In this document: positions 48,578-56,812 of the stretch, piece after piece
How the letters are laid out: the number at the start of each line of letters is the position of its first letter
How positions within the stretch are numbered: position 1 is the stretch's first letter
NCBI RefSeq assembly: GCF_947495455.1
Contig: NZ_CANLZC010000001.1
Coordinates: 62,001-126,000 of the forward strand
DNA length: 64,000 nucleotides
From: an uncultured Shewanella sp.
Lineage (GTDB): Bacteria; Pseudomonadota; Gammaproteobacteria; Enterobacterales; Shewanellaceae
Direction: 5' to 3'
Position numbers and translations under genes: made by a program
The notes under the pieces: generated by a model
Database searches by the model: none
Told to the model about the DNA's origin: nothing
Seen by the model: the letters and a program-made list of their open reading frames with translations, nothing else

Positions 48578-50284
48578 ATGACTCTTTTAAAGTCGACCAT
48601 TTCATTAGTTGTCCTACTTTTGCTAAGCACAATGATTATTGTCTCTTGCTCCAGTCATAAAAAAGAGCCGACTGTCTTTGAAACGATTCAAACTAATCTG
48701 GCATTTTATACGCCAGACCTTGAAATGAATAATCAAAATCGTATCGCAAATACCAATATTAATCCTTTTGATCCCCCTTTATCAGGAGTGCCTGCGGGCT
48801 ATCGTGGGTTTGAAGGCAGTTATAATTACCCTGCATTTAACAAGAAACCCCCTGTTAAAGGCTATCCTTGGACACGTTCACTAAAGGGCAAACCCATTAA
48901 TGCTGCAACGGCTGAGCAATATGTCAACTTGCTTAAAAATCACATTAAAGATGACATGATTGCCTTATTGTCTGATAGTCGAAAAGTGGGCTCATTTCCA
49001 CAGTGGAATGCTGCGTCACGTGGTTGGTATAATCAACCTTGGTTATCGCCCATTCGTGATGGTATACATGGTGCTTACTTAGGTTCAGCGTGTATGTCAC
49101 CCGCATTGTTTCCAAAATCTGGTTTAACGGAACCGTTTTCAACCTATGTTCTGGTTTTTTATAATGATATTGCTGCCCAGTCTTTGTATCGTGTTTGGGG
49201 GCAAGGGGCTGTATCACCGAACTTTACGAATAATGCGGCGATTTTTGATGAAGGCTCTATTATTGTAAAAGCGGCGTTTACGACAGCCAATGCGGATACA
49301 TGGCAACCTATGCAATACGCACTTCCTTGGAGTATTTATGTCAACCCGACTAATTGCAATGGGGCGAGTAAAGTATTACATGAAACGGCTCATGCTAAGA
49401 AAGTGGGTGATCTTGCAGGTAAAGACATTGAAACCTATATCGCCAGTTCAATCGATAAACCAGAGCTTATTGATGTCAATTTATTTCAATTTGATATTGT
49501 GATCAAAGATTCGATAGCCTCGCCTGAGACGAAATGGGTCTTTAGTACTTTAGTCCATGATGTTGGCGATCTTTATACTGTTCCCGATGCGGCGACAGCA
49601 TGGAAACATATGGTGCCTCTGGGGGCGATGTGGGGTAATGATCCTCAAGTCATTAACATTAATAGGGCATTAAATGAAACATGGATAAACCAGCAAGCGC
49701 CTTTATATGCAAGAGAAACCTTAGGGTGGGGAGGAAGGTTATCGGGTCCTAATGATGGCGCGGTGCAAGCGCCACCTTATTATCAATGCTCTGGCGATGG
49801 CTGTGATCCTGATACGCTGTGTGAAGGAGACAGTTGCACCTTTGTCGATAAAGGAGGGGCGAACCTTGCCATGTCATCTTGTATGAGTTGCCATAGTGCG
49901 GCTCAATACACTATGGCTTCTTTTTTATTACCCGTTCCTTTAAAAGAAATTTCTGAATTTGGCACGCCAGTTCCGAGTATGCATGCTTATGCCAATACCA
50001 GTGGAGAATTTCAAGGTAAGAAGTATCAATATAATAAAGAGGCGGTTGTTTTTTATAAAGATAATACACCTCAATGGATGACTTGGTTTCAAAATAGAAG
50101 TGGTGAAGTGGCTAAAGATCAAATTAATCCAAAGGTGATTTCCTCCACAGATTACAATATGAACTTTCCTTTTAAAGCCATGCGTTACTGGGCTCAAGAA
50201 ATTTGTATCGATCGAAAAAATCGTGTGAATAGCCCAGTTTGTAAAATTTTGCCTTCAACAACATATATGAATGCCAGTCATTAA
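48578..50284 (+). CDS. lipoprotein with c-type heme motif, function unknown
   Basis: 568 residues. Lipoprotein signal (LLLSTMIIVSC, lipobox Cys near residue 24). Then a large domain of unknown type (PFDPPLSGVPAGYRGFEG; YNQPWLSPIRDGIHGAYLGSA). Near residue 434 MSSCMSCHSAAQY contains CxxCH, the heme c site, preceded by a Cys-rich loop (QCSGDGCDPDTLCEGDSC). One heme only is visible, so it is not a multiheme electron conduit. Probably an outer-membrane or periplasmic redox lipoprotein. Family not recognised. Confidence 0.62.
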   Translation: MTLLKSTISLVVLLLLSTMIIVSCSSHKKEPTVFETIQTNLAFYTPDLEMNNQNRIANTNINPFDPPLSGVPAGYRGFEGSYNYPAFNKKPPVKGYPWTRSLKGKPINAATAEQYVNLLKNHIKDDMIALLSDSRKVGSFPQWNAASRGWYNQPWLSPIRDGIHGAYLGSACMSPALFPKSGLTEPFSTYVLVFYNDIAAQSLYRVWGQGAVSPNFTNNAAIFDEGSIIVKAAFTTANADTWQPMQYALPWSIYVNPTNCNGASKVLHETAHAKKVGDLAGKDIETYIASSIDKPELIDVNLFQFDIVIKDSIASPETKWVFSTLVHDVGDLYTVPDAATAWKHMVPLGAMWGNDPQVININRALNETWINQQAPLYARETLGWGGRLSGPNDGAVQAPPYYQCSGDGCDPDTLCEGDSCTFVDKGGANLAMSSCMSCHSAAQYTMASFLLPVPLKEISEFGTPVPSMHAYANTSGEFQGKKYQYNKEAVVFYKDNTPQWMTWFQNRSGEVAKDQINPKVISSTDYNMNFPFKAMRYWAQEICIDRKNRVNSPVCKILPSTTYMNASH

Positions 50285-50295
50285 ATAATGGATGT

Positions 50296-50332
50296 ATTCC
50301 CCTTTCATTGACAAAGGCAATGAGAGGGGAAT
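50296..50332 (+). terminator. hairpin between convergent genes
   Basis: ATTCCCCTTTCATTG (50296-50310) pairs with 50318-50332 with one bulge. No T tract, so it is a weak terminator or mRNA-end stabilising hairpin for the lipoprotein and gltS transcripts. Confidence 0.5.
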
Positions 50333-50344
50333 GGGCATTATGAT

Positions 50345-51553
50345 TTAGCTATATGTGCCAATCATTTTCAGAAATCCTTGTATGATGGTGGCATTCATTA
50401 AATCCAGAAAAAAGGCGCCGACCAAAGGCACCAAAATAAAGGCCTTAGGTGAAGGGCCGTGTTTTGCCGTGACAGCGTTCATATTGGCGATGCCCACGGG
50501 CGTGGCGCCCAATCCCAGCCCCACAAACCCAGAAGAGATAACCGCAGCCTGATAATCACGTCCAAGAAAGCGAAATACGACAAAGATAGCGAAAAATACC
50601 ATGAGTATTGTTTGTGCCAAGGTTACGAATAATACTGGGCCTAGAGTATTGGACAATATCCAAAGTTGCATGCTCATTAAGCTCAGGCAAAGAAACAATT
50701 GCAAGCTGATCTCTTGAGCAATATCCACCGCGCTCTTTGACAAGGTGAGTTTAAAACCGTCCGCGATATTAGTGAGTATGATGGCGCTCAACATGGCGGT
50801 GAGAAAGCCGGGTAAGGTGACGCCGCGCCCAGAAAGATAGGTATTAACCAGTTCACCAGCCTGCACACATATGGCCAAAATCATCAAGGTGCCAAGAGCG
50901 CCTCTTACTCTAGCCTCGATTGAAAGATTAGCGGGGGCCTGTGTTGGCTCAGGCTTTTGAGTTATATCCTCATTTGACGCTGTTAATTGATTTTTATTGA
51001 TGAGAAATCTCGCAACCGGCCCGCCAACAATCCCGCCAGCAATGAGGCCAAGTGTGGCAAACATGATGCCGATTTCCGTTGCCCCTTTTAATCCGGCTTC
51101 TTGTGCTATCTCACCCCAAGCAATCGCGGTGCCGAAGCCGCCTGCAAAGGAGACACTGCCGCCAAAGAGCCCATATCCAGGATTCACGCCCAACGCTGTG
51201 GCAATCCCCACTCCCAATAAGTCTTGTAAAATGAGAAACACCGCCGTGACGAGAGTGAGAATAAGGAGTGCCTTGCCGCCTGCGGCTAATGTTCGAAATT
51301 TGGCTGTCAGGCCCACAGTGGAGAAGAAGACTAAGATCATTTGATCTCTCAGTGCCAAGTCAAACAGTATCTTTATGTTAAAAATAAGATAAATCATGGC
51401 CATCAATAGGCTAAATAAAAAACCGCCCGTTACAGCAACGGGAATATTAAAGCGCTCTAAAAAGGGCCATTTGCTATTGATAAAACTGCCGACAAACCAG
51501 ACCATGATAGTTAAAATCACCACATCGGCACCGCTTATGAGTATTTCTCTCAT
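50345..51553 (-). CDS. gltS: sodium/glutamate symporter GltS
   Basis: 402 residues (E. coli 401), about ten TM segments in two inverted halves. Motifs: NIPVAVTGGFLFSLLMA, FFSTVGLTAKFRTLAAGGKALLIL, LFGGSVSFAGGFGTAIAWGEIAQEAGLKGATEIGIMFATLGLIAGGIVGGPVARFLINKN shape and the second re-entrant loop GFVGLGLGATPVGIANMNAVTAKHGPSPKAFILVPLVGAFFLD. Sodium-coupled glutamate import. SD GGGAGAG. Confidence 0.94.
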   Translation of the reverse strand: MREILISGADVVILTIMVWFVGSFINSKWPFLERFNIPVAVTGGFLFSLLMAMIYLIFNIKILFDLALRDQMILVFFSTVGLTAKFRTLAAGGKALLILTLVTAVFLILQDLLGVGIATALGVNPGYGLFGGSVSFAGGFGTAIAWGEIAQEAGLKGATEIGIMFATLGLIAGGIVGGPVARFLINKNQLTASNEDITQKPEPTQAPANLSIEARVRGALGTLMILAICVQAGELVNTYLSGRGVTLPGFLTAMLSAIILTNIADGFKLTLSKSAVDIAQEISLQLFLCLSLMSMQLWILSNTLGPVLFVTLAQTILMVFFAIFVVFRFLGRDYQAAVISSGFVGLGLGATPVGIANMNAVTAKHGPSPKAFILVPLVGAFFLDLMNATIIQGFLKMIGTYS

Positions 51554-51600
51554 TGTCTCTCCCTGTTTCTTTCAAAAAAACGCTCGTCCATTATACCTTT

Positions 51601-52035
51601 TTATTTCAGTGCCATATGCAAAATGGGAAAAGGTTTTCCCATATCATCTAAGGGTGAACGTGAAACGATAGTAAACCCCATATGCTCATAAAAACCGACA
51701 GCCTGAGGGTTTTGCTCATTCACGTCTACTTTGGTGACATTTAACTGCTCGATGGCATATCGCAGTAGCCGCTGACCAATACCTTGTCCTCTGGCTTCGT
51801 TTAGAATGAACAGCATTTCAACCTTGGCATCATGGACACCCACAAAACCTAAAATGCTCCCCTGTTTGTTTTTAATACACTTTAAGGTCACAGCAGGAAA
51901 AGCTTGCTCAATAATGATAGGTTTAAAAAACGCAATATCGTCTTCTGTAATGAAGTTATGGGTGGCTCGAACTGAATTTTCCCAAACATTCAACATTTCT
52001 GCGAAATCTTCAGGGCGTACATTTTCTATTTTCAT
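51601..52035 (-). CDS. GNAT-family N-acetyltransferase
   Basis: 144 residues. KIENVRPEDFAEMLNVWENSVRATHNFITEDDIAFFKPII, the acetyl-CoA loop EARGQGIGQRLLRYAI (Q/RxxGxG/A pattern) and VNEQNPQAVGFYEHMGFTIVSRSP. Typical small GNAT similar to YjgM/YiiD-like enzymes; substrate not predictable. Lies 47 bp beyond the gltS start on the same strand. Confidence 0.88.
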   Translation of the reverse strand: MKIENVRPEDFAEMLNVWENSVRATHNFITEDDIAFFKPIIIEQAFPAVTLKCIKNKQGSILGFVGVHDAKVEMLFILNEARGQGIGQRLLRYAIEQLNVTKVDVNEQNPQAVGFYEHMGFTIVSRSPLDDMGKPFPILHMALK

Positions 52036-52405
52036 TTTTGACTCTTATTTTGAATGAAATCCATGTGCAGCCGCAAGCACGCAGTGTAGCCTGTCTTGAT
52101 TGCTGGAATCTAGGAAAATCTAAGGAATAGCTAAGGAATAGTTAATATTTTTCAAGAGTGTCATTTTACATTGGGGTCATTTTTTTATAGGTGAGTGGAG
52201 TTCATGAACGCCTTATTTTAAGGCGTATTTTTTGTAGTGGCATAGACAATTTGTTTAATTGAAGGGGGAAGTAGGGGAGGTTAGATTTCTCTAGCTACCG
52301 ATTAGATTTAAACTCATTCGATCTAAGGGCTTTAAGGTTTTACAACCTTTGAACTTGCGGACCTTGATGATAACCAAGCATTAAAAATTTGAAATGAAGC
52401 TCACT
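52036..52405. other. intergenic region, 370 bp
   Basis: No gene supported. Holds the terminator-like hairpin at 52208-52233 and an AAGGTT/AACCTT small inverted repeat near 52335. Marks the edge of the accessory patch that follows. Confidence 0.5.
52208..52233 (+). terminator. intrinsic terminator-like hairpin
   Basis: ACGCCTTA and TAAGGCGT around a 3-nt TTT loop (52208-52226), then ATTTTTT. Points rightward, although flanking genes are on the minus strand, so it may be a remnant of a lost + strand gene. Confidence 0.6.
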
Positions 52406-53743
52406 CTATATTCTCACTACCTTTTTTACTGCTCCACCCTCATGAAAAGAAATACTAAAGCGTCCTCTAAATATCTTCTTATCTAGTACCACTTGAGCTG
52501 CTTTTTTCTCAAGTTCAACTACCATTACATGAGAATTAAATGAAAGCAATTTGCTAGATGAATAAACATCAAATTCTATAGTATTTTTGTCTATAACCTC
52601 AACACCCTCAAGGCTAGCATGATATGAATCAGATCTAAAATTAAGAACTTTAATATCTGAAAATCCGGTATCGATATACATGCTTATTTCTAAGCCATCA
52701 ATATCTGTTTCCGTCTCACCATGTGATGATACTTCAAATGGGTTGGTACATTTCACACCAAAATTGCCAATCTCTATATTCGAAAGCCGCTCGACACCAT
52801 ATTTACAAGTGCCAATTACTGGAGTGGACGTTTTGTGTGTATTTTTTTGGGGAGTGAAAGCAAAAGCATCTCCTTTACGGAAATATTTAGATTGGGACGA
52901 ATCTGGATGATGAGGAAAATAAACCGAACAAAAATTTGGATCGTCACCACTACGATTCCTATTTTTCAGCTCATCAACACACACATCAAAATGACCTTTA
53001 GCTTCATTTATTTTTGACTTATAACGTTCAATTTCTTTGCTTCTGTTTATTCCTTCGCGAGTGTATGCCCTACTAAGAATAAAATCCCTACCAAATTCAA
53101 GGTACACCCGACCATTTAGTTCCGGATACAGTTGGACATGCTTATAATAACTGTTTCCTCCGAAATTTAAATCTTCAAGCCCATTTACCAAAAATTTATG
53201 ACAATTTGAAATTAAATCGAACGAAAAAATATTTTTTTCGTCTGGCAAATAATTCCATCTAAAGTTTGTGATCTTAATATTGAGCTTATTATGATCAAAT
53301 CTGGTACATCTCGACAGAACAAAGGTATGACGAAGAATGTTGGATGTATCAAAAATATCAAATCTAGAAGTCTTTCCAGTGCTAGAGGCGAGCACATATT
53401 TCTGTTCTTGCTCAAACTTACTAAACTCAAAATGCCCTTTGTCACCCGTTGGGATGAACCCTAAAATCTCACCTTTAGGTGCCGTTCTGGCAGAAACCTC
53501 CAAAAACGGTTTTGAAAACAACGGATCAAATTTTTCAACAATAATGTCGGTAACTTTGTGACCAGACTTTACAAGTGTAGCTAGCTGTTTCTGCTGAATT
53601 TCTTCTACTTTTGGCCCGAAAAGTGACCTCTCACAGTTTATGCCTTTGGACGAACAATGGGCCGTGTACCAAATAGCTGGTAGTCCTGTAAAAAGTGTGA
53701 CAATAATTGCAGATATACTTGCCACTCTTTGAATTTTTGACAT
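52406..53743 (-). CDS. membrane-anchored protein of unknown function
   Basis: 445 residues. One N-terminal TM segment (VASISAIIVTLFTGLPAIWYTAHC) then an extracytoplasmic region with Cys residues and beta-rich pattern (GEILGFIPTGDKGHFEFSKFEQEQKYVLAS; VLDKKIFRGRFSISFHEGGAVKKVVRI). Low G+C and codon use differ from the chromosomal core. Lies 71 bp downstream of the next gene on the same strand. No family recognised. Confidence 0.55.
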   Translation of the reverse strand: MSKIQRVASISAIIVTLFTGLPAIWYTAHCSSKGINCERSLFGPKVEEIQQKQLATLVKSGHKVTDIIVEKFDPLFSKPFLEVSARTAPKGEILGFIPTGDKGHFEFSKFEQEQKYVLASSTGKTSRFDIFDTSNILRHTFVLSRCTRFDHNKLNIKITNFRWNYLPDEKNIFSFDLISNCHKFLVNGLEDLNFGGNSYYKHVQLYPELNGRVYLEFGRDFILSRAYTREGINRSKEIERYKSKINEAKGHFDVCVDELKNRNRSGDDPNFCSVYFPHHPDSSQSKYFRKGDAFAFTPQKNTHKTSTPVIGTCKYGVERLSNIEIGNFGVKCTNPFEVSSHGETETDIDGLEISMYIDTGFSDIKVLNFRSDSYHASLEGVEVIDKNTIEFDVYSSSKLLSFNSHVMVVELEKKAAQVVLDKKIFRGRFSISFHEGGAVKKVVRI

Positions 53744-53814
53744 CGCCTTATTACCAATAATTTGTTGAAAGTGTAAAGGAGGTACCTTTCGCTTGTTTTC
53801 GTAGCAGTGCCTTG

Positions 53815-54528
53815 TTATGCATGGCTGCCATCCGGTAGTTTCAGCTCTAATTGATCATTGAACTCTTTTGGGGTGGTGATTAGCGCAATATCACTTAAAT
53901 CACCCACATTTAAGTGATATGGGCCTGGTTCAGTGCTGTTTATATCAATTTTTATCCTGTACTCTCGTTGATGAGCGAACAAGCTACGCTTTTGATAACC
54001 GAGTTTGTTTTCCGGCATATTGCCATGAAATTCGTGTTCGTTGAAATAATCTACCAAACCAAGGTTGCCATTCACATTGAGCTTTTCAATTGCAGATTTA
54101 CAGCGCTCGATAAATTTCGTCGCATTTATAATAACTACACAGAATTTTCCCAACCCAAAGCATGATTCATGGAGTGAAAGAGTGCGTTTAAATTCAGATA
54201 AAGTCTCGAAGGATACATTATGGTGACCTCGACTATTCAAGGAATATATGCAGAAAACATTATGATTTTGCAAATGATCACCATGCATAACTATTGGCGC
54301 TGCTAAATCAGATGCTGGAATAATATGATCGCCAACCTTTATTTCCCCCAACTTCTCTGGCTGGTAAAGAGCAATGATCCCTTCATATTCATCACCCCGT
54401 AACTCACCAGATTCATCCTTGTATTCCTTAAAGGATCGAATTGTATTCATGAACAACTTTCCATTCACAAAATCTTCTGCGTACTCTTTGTTTTCAAATA
54501 ATTTTACGAAAGCAAATATAGTAGACAC
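53815..54528 (-). CDS. hypothetical protein in cassette-like context
   Basis: 237 residues. Begins with FAFVKLFENKEYAEDFVNGKLFMNTIRSFKEYKDESGELRGDEYEG, a pattern (short, Phe-rich start; N-x-I-x-x-F-K-x-Y; RGDxYEG) seen in uncharacterised proteins of variable gene regions. No signal or TM. GTG start at 54528 after AAGGAG; GTTATGC lies just upstream and GCATAACAAGGC overlaps its stop, resembling the two ends of an integron cassette. Function unknown; a defence or toxin role is speculation. Confidence 0.55.
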   Translation of the reverse strand: MSTIFAFVKLFENKEYAEDFVNGKLFMNTIRSFKEYKDESGELRGDEYEGIIALYQPEKLGEIKVGDHIIPASDLAAPIVMHGDHLQNHNVFCIYSLNSRGHHNVSFETLSEFKRTLSLHESCFGLGKFCVVIINATKFIERCKSAIEKLNVNGNLGLVDYFNEHEFHGNMPENKLGYQKRSLFAHQREYRIKIDINSTEPGPYHLNVGDLSDIALITTPKEFNDQLELKLPDGSHA

Positions 54529-54912
54529 TCTTGCTCCTTAAGATGCATAACTGTAGTTGTTAAGCTTATTATCCAACACCAGCAGAATAATCTTCCAACC
54601 TGCTTAATATTAAGACGTTAACATACACTCCCAACACTTTGTTGTAAAATCGTTAAATGCTAAAGTAAGCGGTGGATAAGCATGAGGCAGTAAAAGAGAC
54701 AATAGACAACTTTATGATGGCTTCTGCATGATAATAGTCACTACCCGTAATAAACAAGCTTTATCACTGGTAGCTGCCTCATGGGACAAACTTATTGGCA
54801 CTATTTAGTTGTACTATTGTGGCATAAGCTTGAATTACCAATAACCCAATAAAAAGTCCTTTGCATGTCGGAATGGTCGAGGGCTGTATAATCCTTACTT
54901 TTTTAATCCCCC
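54529..54912. other. intergenic region, 384 bp
   Basis: No gene supported. The first 20 bp hold the GTTATGC-like border of the hypothetical gene. The rest is AT-rich with short inverted repeats but no tRNA, terminator or known repeat that I can recognise. Ends at the RND remnant. Confidence 0.4.
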
Positions 54913-55065
54913 TTAATTTTTCATAAATCTCGGTAACAAATTTTTAGGCGCTTGATTAGCATTGACAAAGTGCACGCCTGCTCGATGGCGCAAACGATAC
55001 AAGGCCTGATAACATAAGGGCACGAGAAACAAGCGAGTGATCGTTGAATAAGAGTAAGTCATTAA
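54913..55065 (-). pseudogene. broken copy of the RND pump C-terminus
   Basis: The translated end YSTITRLFLVPLCYQALYR (then RHRAGVHFVNANQA and LLPRFMKN) matches the C-terminus of the intact pump gene (FSTITSLFLVPLCYQALYR, stop at 56813). DNA is nearly identical over about 110 bp (54938-55050 against 56850-56960), then diverges on both sides. Upstream coding sequence is absent. So the last 45 or so codons of the pump were duplicated, with about 1.8 kb of accessory DNA between the copies. Confidence 0.85.
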
Positions 55066-55354
55066 TTTGGGGGCATTCATAGACGTGGGGATAAGCATAA
55101 CTGTAACGAATGTATACTTTGGTGTGGCTACTGTTATCAACATTAAATTATGTTGTCAGTATTGGTGTTGATGTTTATATATATAGTGACTGACGGAGTG
55201 CTACTTTTTTGGGTTTGTGACTGCTTACTTAATCTTAAAGGTAGAGGGCAGGTGGAGCAGAGGGCGGAGTGAGTGTTTTAAGCAAAAGGAAAAATTTTTC
55301 AGCTATTTAAAAATATGATGTAATTTCATAAAATTTAAGCCTATTTTACTAGAG

Positions 55355-56251
55355 ATGAATGACGGCGACCCTTTGAATACAATCAATATATCCCAAGTAC
55401 AAAAAATAGGTGATTATCAGTTTGAACAACTCAAGACGACAGATCAGATCATTTTAAATGACAAAGTATATAACGTTAAGCTTCATGAGGATGGAGAATT
55501 TACTGTTGAAAGACAGTATACTGGAATTAGTGAAAATCTGTGCAGACCATTTACAGCAATAAAAGACTTTTTTGGAAGAATGTCTACCAGTGGTGAAAGT
55601 GCGACAGAAGAAAGGGCTGAACAAATGGCTCGTATCATTAATGACAATTCAACCATTAAGCTTAATCAGATTAAAAATAAAATGGGAATGACTTGTTTCG
55701 AAGGTGCAAACCGAGATGTTTATATAGATCAAGAGGGTAACGGATTTAAAGTATCAAAGAACAACCTAGAAGGGCGAGATATTGGTATTGCAAACACGAG
55801 TTTAAGATTAAATGATATTTACTCTAACCCTAATTTTTATGGCGGAAAATACGCACATTTAGCCACTAATGAAGTCAGGCGAGCGGTAGATGCTTCAGGA
55901 ACAAAGATGACGATTTCAACTTTTTCAGTGATTAAAAACGCTGAGAATTTACAATTCACTAAGCTTGATGGCGGGGTCGTCAGCAATAAACCTTATGAGA
56001 AAATTCCCGAATCGGCTTTACAAGAGCTTAAAAATGCTGGTTTTCAAGCTTGGGACGTTAAGCCTGATAACTTTATAAAAATAAAGAACGAAACCGGAGG
56101 TTATGATTACTTGCCTATTGATGCAAAATTTATTGGAACATATGGTCGTGAACGTCATGATAGTATAAGAACAAACTATGTAGAAAGTCAGCAGCTTAAA
56201 ACGGGTGATAAGTATGCCTTTGGAGAAAAGTTTGTTGATAAATATGCATAA
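55355..56251 (+). CDS. effector-like protein kinase-fold protein
   Basis: 298 residues. Central MTCFEGANRDVYIDQEGNGFKVSK gives a glycine-poor nucleotide loop with FKV Lys. Later FQAWDVKPDNFIKI resembles a catalytic loop (H/WDxKxxN) and DYLPIDAKFIGTYG a metal-binding DFG variant. Pattern and compact length recall bacterial effector kinases of the OspG/NleH/HopBF1 sort. The N-terminal 100 residues are unlike a kinase and may be a secretion/targeting region. Low G+C, and flanked by a duplicated RND gene end and a MITE, so acquired. Kinase activity is inferred. Confidence 0.55.
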   Translation: MNDGDPLNTINISQVQKIGDYQFEQLKTTDQIILNDKVYNVKLHEDGEFTVERQYTGISENLCRPFTAIKDFFGRMSTSGESATEERAEQMARIINDNSTIKLNQIKNKMGMTCFEGANRDVYIDQEGNGFKVSKNNLEGRDIGIANTSLRLNDIYSNPNFYGGKYAHLATNEVRRAVDASGTKMTISTFSVIKNAENLQFTKLDGGVVSNKPYEKIPESALQELKNAGFQAWDVKPDNFIKIKNETGGYDYLPIDAKFIGTYGRERHDSIRTNYVESQQLKTGDKYAFGEKFVDKYA

Positions 56252-56409
56252 TATTCAGTATATTCTAAGTGAGTATCTTGTGTAAACAAGCGCATTTAAC
56301 TTAATATTATTGTCACAGAATATTGAACGTCCTCAAATTAACCTGATGTGATGCCTATCGTCAGAGAAGAGGCCATCACATCAGGTCTGAGCGAGTACAA
56401 TTTATTTTT

Positions 56410-56724
56410 ATACCAATTCCATTATATAGATGATCAATTCAGAGCCTCTCAGGCTTTTCAATTCAAGGCGCATTTATGCTGTAATGGTGATTCCCTTTCA
56501 AGTGAATGCAACGCTGAAGTGGAATGTCTGAGAAGCTCACTTGTGCGGGTTTCAACATACTTTATGCTACGTTAGCTGCTTTCGATATAGAATGACTATT
56601 AGCTTCAATCATCTGCGACCGCCATGGATGGTGGGACTGTCTGTTGATGCAGGAGCAATTAACGACCTTGCCTACAGCATGTTGAATTCCCGCTGAAAGA
56701 TCACTTATATAATGGAATTGGTAT
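56410..56724. mobile_element. MITE-like element with 19-bp perfect terminal inverted repeats
   Basis: ATACCAATTCCATTATATA (56410-56428) has its exact reverse complement at 56706-56724; pairing continues imperfectly inward (TGATC). 315 bp, no coding capacity. ATACCAATTC-type termini occur in many small non-autonomous repeats of marine gammaproteobacteria. The ORF 56348-56575 runs across its border and is not real. Confidence 0.75.
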
Positions 56725-56812
56725 TATAACGACTCGCATTTGAATCTCATTGCGCATAATCGCTATTTTACTGTGCTTCTCATTACCTGTTTTTCACTCA
56801 TTTTTTCATGAG

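Noticed and set aside
56348..56575. 75-residue ORF
   Set aside because: Crosses into the MITE terminal repeat; no homology pattern or SD.
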